Source: Hansschlegelia beijingensis (GTDB lineage: Bacteria; Pseudomonadota; Alphaproteobacteria; Rhizobiales; Methylopilaceae). From it: a DNA stretch of 64,000 nucleotides. This document shows, in pieces, positions 59,374 through 64,000 of the stretch (its first letter is position 1; the number at the start of each line of letters is the position of its first letter). The notes beneath the pieces are model-generated. The model searched no databases, was not told the origin of the DNA, and saw nothing but the letters and a program-made list of their open reading frames with translations. The stretch lies in assembly GCF_014196425.1 (NCBI RefSeq), contig NZ_JACIDR010000003.1, positions 310,001 through 374,000 on the forward strand, in the 5' to 3' direction. The position numbers and the translations under genes are program-made.

Positions 59374-59402
59374 AAAAAGCCCCGCGAAAGCGGGGCTTTT
59401 TT
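59374..59402. terminator. Bidirectional rho-independent terminator
   Basis: AAAAAGCCCCGC, GAAA loop, GCGGGGCTTTTTT (59374-59402): stem 59379-59385 with 59390-59396 flanked by A and T runs. It serves the DUF892 gene and the convergent coiled-coil gene. Confidence 0.95.
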
Positions 59403-59422
59403 CATGCGCTGAAATCCGGAGA

Positions 59423-59782
59423 TCAGGCGCTCTTGCGGCGCATCGAGGCGGTGTCGGCCACAAAGCGCGCGGCGAGCGCGTAGGCGGCGGCGTTGATCGC
59501 CTTCGGACGGGCTGCGAGCTTGGCGGCCTCGGCGGCGGCGCGCTCGGCTTCCTTCTCGGCGGCGATGCGCGCCTCTTCGGCGGCCTTCTCAGCCGCACGG
59601 CGGCGCTCTTCCTCGGCCTTGGCGCGCATGCGCGCCTCGCGCGCTTCTACGATCTTCGCGCGCTCAGCCTTGCGACGCTCGGCTTCAGGATCCGCCGCGG
59701 CGACCTTGAAACGCTGGAGAAGCTTCTGCTTGGCTTCGAGAGCCGCATCGCGGCGCGACTGGAAGGTGTCTTCCTTCATCAT
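59423..59782 (-). CDS. DUF6481-like coiled-coil protein
   Basis: 119 residues from ATG 59782 (the next codon is also ATG). Highly charged: EDTFQSRRDAALEAKQKLLQRFK then a long Glu/Ala/Arg coiled coil (KAEEERRRAAEKAAEEARIAAEKEAERAA). The start resembles the alphaproteobacterial DUF6481 family; the C-terminal 30 residues (INAAAYALAARFVADTASMRRKSA) are not coiled coil. Function unknown. Confidence 0.75.
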   Translation of the reverse strand: MMKEDTFQSRRDAALEAKQKLLQRFKVAAADPEAERRKAERAKIVEAREARMRAKAEEERRRAAEKAAEEARIAAEKEAERAAAEAAKLAARPKAINAAAYALAARFVADTASMRRKSA

Positions 59783-59928
59783 AGACAGAGATAGGCCTCG
59801 GAATTGTTGTTGGTGAGGACGCCGACATAAGCGCCGGAGCCTGAAATAGCAATGGTTTGCCCGCGATATTGTGACATTTGGCGCGGCTTGTGATCGAGGC
59901 GCCGCAGCCTTTGCGGGCGACTCGCCGG

Positions 59929-60348
59929 CTAGTCTCCGGAAACCGGCCGACGCATCGACTTCACGGCCCCGCGGTGGGACTTCGCCTCGCGCCGCCGCGC
60001 CTCCGACGCGCGCGTCGGACGGGTGGCGAGCCGGCGTTTCGGGCGCTCGGCCGCCTCCGCCACGAGCGCGACGAGCCGCGCCAGCGCCTCGGCCCGGTTG
60101 TCGGCCTGGCTTCTGCGCGACTGCGCGGTCAGCACCAGCACGCCCTCCTTTGTCAGGCGGGAGCCCGCGAGCCGCATCAGACGGATCGCGACGTCGTTCG
60201 GCAGCGACGGCGAACGGCGCACGTCGAACCGCAGCTGCACCGCGCTCGAGACCTTGTTGACGTTCTGGCCGCCCGGTCCCGAGGCGCGCACGAAGCTCTC
60301 CTCGATTTCGCTGTCGTCGATGGAGATCTGGGGCGTCACGCGGATCAT
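59929..60348 (-). CDS. arfB: Alternative ribosome-rescue factor ArfB
   Basis: 139 residues. The release-factor catalytic motif GPGGQNVNKVSSAVQLRFDV (GGQ at about residues 26-28) and a basic C-terminal tail (RREAKSHRGAVKSMRRP) that probes the empty mRNA channel, with no codon-recognition domain. It hydrolyses peptidyl-tRNA on stalled ribosomes. Length is typical of ArfB/YaeJ. Monocistronic. Confidence 0.95.
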   Translation of the reverse strand: MIRVTPQISIDDSEIEESFVRASGPGGQNVNKVSSAVQLRFDVRRSPSLPNDVAIRLMRLAGSRLTKEGVLVLTAQSRRSQADNRAEALARLVALVAEAAERPKRRLATRPTRASEARRREAKSHRGAVKSMRRPVSGD

Positions 60349-60539
60349 GAGGCAGGGGCGAACCGGATGCTCGGGCCTCCGTCATGCCCCAGCTTTCCGC
60401 GGCGATCCACGGCTTTCGCGGCGCCGGTCGCAAACGCGGCCGCAACGCATGTCGGCGAGGACGCAGGGCCGTCGCCGGAGACGAGGGGCCGGTCCGCGGG
60501 GGCGGCGGAGCGAGGCCGCTCCGCCGCGAAGGTCGTGGA

Positions 60540-60998
60540 CTACTTCGGCGGAAGCGTCTCCTTCACCTTCTCCACGATCGCCATGCAGCCGGCCTCGTCG
60601 CCCTTCGCCTGCTTGGCGCGCGCGTCCGCGAGCAGCATGCCGGCGTCGGCGGGGCCGGCGTCGCCCATCACGACGCCGGGGCCGGTCGTGACGCCCGTCT
60701 GGCTTTCTTCGGCGCCGCCCGAGGCTGAGGCGCGGGGATCAGCCCCGCTCTTGCCCGAGGCCGCGCCCTGATCCTGGTTGCCGCGGGCCTTCTCGGCGGT
60801 GTCGCCCTTGGCGTGCGCCGGAGGTTCGGGATCGTTCGCGGTGCGGGTCGCGGGCGGTCCCTTCGGCGGCGTCTGATGGCTCTGCACCTGCGCGGAGAGC
60901 TTCTCGACCTCGTCGAGACAGGCGGCCGAGGCGCCGGTGGCGAGCGCGAGCGGCGCGACGCAGCAGGCGGGGATCAGGATCTGGCGGTAGAGGCGCAC
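60540..60998 (-). CDS. Small secreted protein of unknown function
   Basis: 152 residues from GTG 60998 (aaaggagcaatcc upstream). Signal peptide RLYRQILIPACCVAPLALATGASA, a short helix ACLDEVEKLSAQVQSHQ, a disordered Pro/Gly/Lys-rich middle and a C-terminal helical piece (ADAGMLLADARAKQAKGDEAGCMAIVEKVKETLPPK). The two mature Cys may pair. Upstream GGAAC-N16-AGTT suggests stress control. No family recognised. Confidence 0.8.
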   Translation of the reverse strand: MRLYRQILIPACCVAPLALATGASAACLDEVEKLSAQVQSHQTPPKGPPATRTANDPEPPAHAKGDTAEKARGNQDQGAASGKSGADPRASASGGAEESQTGVTTGPGVVMGDAGPADAGMLLADARAKQAKGDEAGCMAIVEKVKETLPPK

Positions 60999-61030
60999 GG
61001 ATTGCTCCTTTGTTGCGTGTCTCCAGAGCA

Positions 61031-61055
61031 AACTCGGCCACACCGCGCTCGTTCC
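61031..61055 (-). promoter_or_regulatory. EcfG-like stress promoter (GGAAC-N16-AGTT)
   Basis: On the minus strand GGAAC (61055-61051), 16 bases, AGTT (61034-61031), 33 bases before the GTG of the small secreted protein. One mismatch to CGTT. Confidence 0.5.
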
Positions 61056-61310
61056 GCCTGAAATGGCAGCAGAAGTGGAGTAACGGGCCGGGCAGATTTG
61101 GCATGGCTTCGCCGCCGTCTGGTATCTCAAACAAGAATTCCAGACGATGAGGCAGTATCGAGGCTGCGGACGCTTGCTGTTCCGTTCGCCTTATTATGAT
61201 TTTCTGTGAAGAGCGTCGCCGTCGGGCGCCGAAGGCGTGAATCTTCCGGGAGGCGACCCGCAAGAAAGAGTGACCTCCGCCGCAGGCGCATCGGCCCGCG
61301 GCGGACGCGC
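61056..61310. other. Intergenic stretch without a recognised gene
   Basis: Between the EcfG-like site and the end of uvrB. The stretch 61131-61210 is less GC-rich than its surroundings (cttattatgattttctgtg). No tRNA, strong hairpin or ribosome-binding site with a credible reading frame was found. Confidence 0.5.

Positions 61311-64000
<2,690 letters not shown>

Overview
The window is a high-GC chromosomal stretch of an alphaproteobacterium, most probably from the Hyphomicrobiales (Rhizobiales). This rests on inference from several features: two branched-chain amino-acid leader-peptide attenuators (ilvB, leuA), EcfG-type general-stress promoters (GGAAC-N16/17-xGTT), DUF892/DUF883/CsbD stress proteins, palindromic intergenic repeats of rhizobial type, and a pqqA gene. 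The pqqA gene suggests a PQQ-using, possibly methylotrophic, relative. There are no phage, transposon, plasmid or CRISPR features, and coding is dense throughout.

About 1-22 kb is a catabolic accessory region. It opens with the end of a Rid-family gene and a luciferase-like flavin monooxygenase, then an alpha/beta hydrolase divergent from a LysR regulator. A plus-strand run follows (3.6-14 kb): GntR regulator, SsuABC/TauABC-type importer, quinone-oxidoreductase-like dehydrogenase, PaaI thioesterase, glyoxalase-like protein, acyl-CoA synthetase, cysteine-synthase-fold PLP enzyme, cytoplasmic gamma-glutamyltransferase homologue and RidA. Most of these overlap by 1-4 bases. A convergent minus-strand operon (14-21 kb) carries a flavin reductase, an NtaA/DszA-type monooxygenase, a complete Liv-type importer and an AhpD-like protein, and is divergent from a second LysR gene. 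Together they look like uptake plus oxidative breakdown of a nitrogen- and/or sulfur-containing organic compound. The substrate cannot be read from the sequence.

About 22-31 kb holds an SDR, an ECF42-type sigma factor with its DGPF partner, a beta-propeller gene paired with a MoaD/ThiS-like gene, an orphan pqqA (26 codons), metC, and thiOSGE behind a TPP riboswitch. About 31-48.5 kb is largely biosynthetic: ilvB with promoter, leader peptide and attenuator; ilvN; a frameshifted Dyp peroxidase; ilvC; a GGDEF-EAL protein; pdxY; a GT87-like membrane protein; a Nudix hydrolase; leuA with its own leader; an MFS transporter; and a tctCBA tricarboxylate transporter.

About 48.5-64 kb has tRNA-Lys, tRNA-Pro, a large hybrid histidine kinase, sugE/gdx behind a candidate guanidine-II riboswitch, a soluble chemoreceptor, and a set of small stress-type genes (CsbD, DUF883, two DUF892, small secreted proteins). 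Five of these transcription units have an EcfG-like promoter. The region ends with arfB and uvrB. The uvrB reading frame runs off the window and carries three palindromic repeat elements in frame near its N-terminus.
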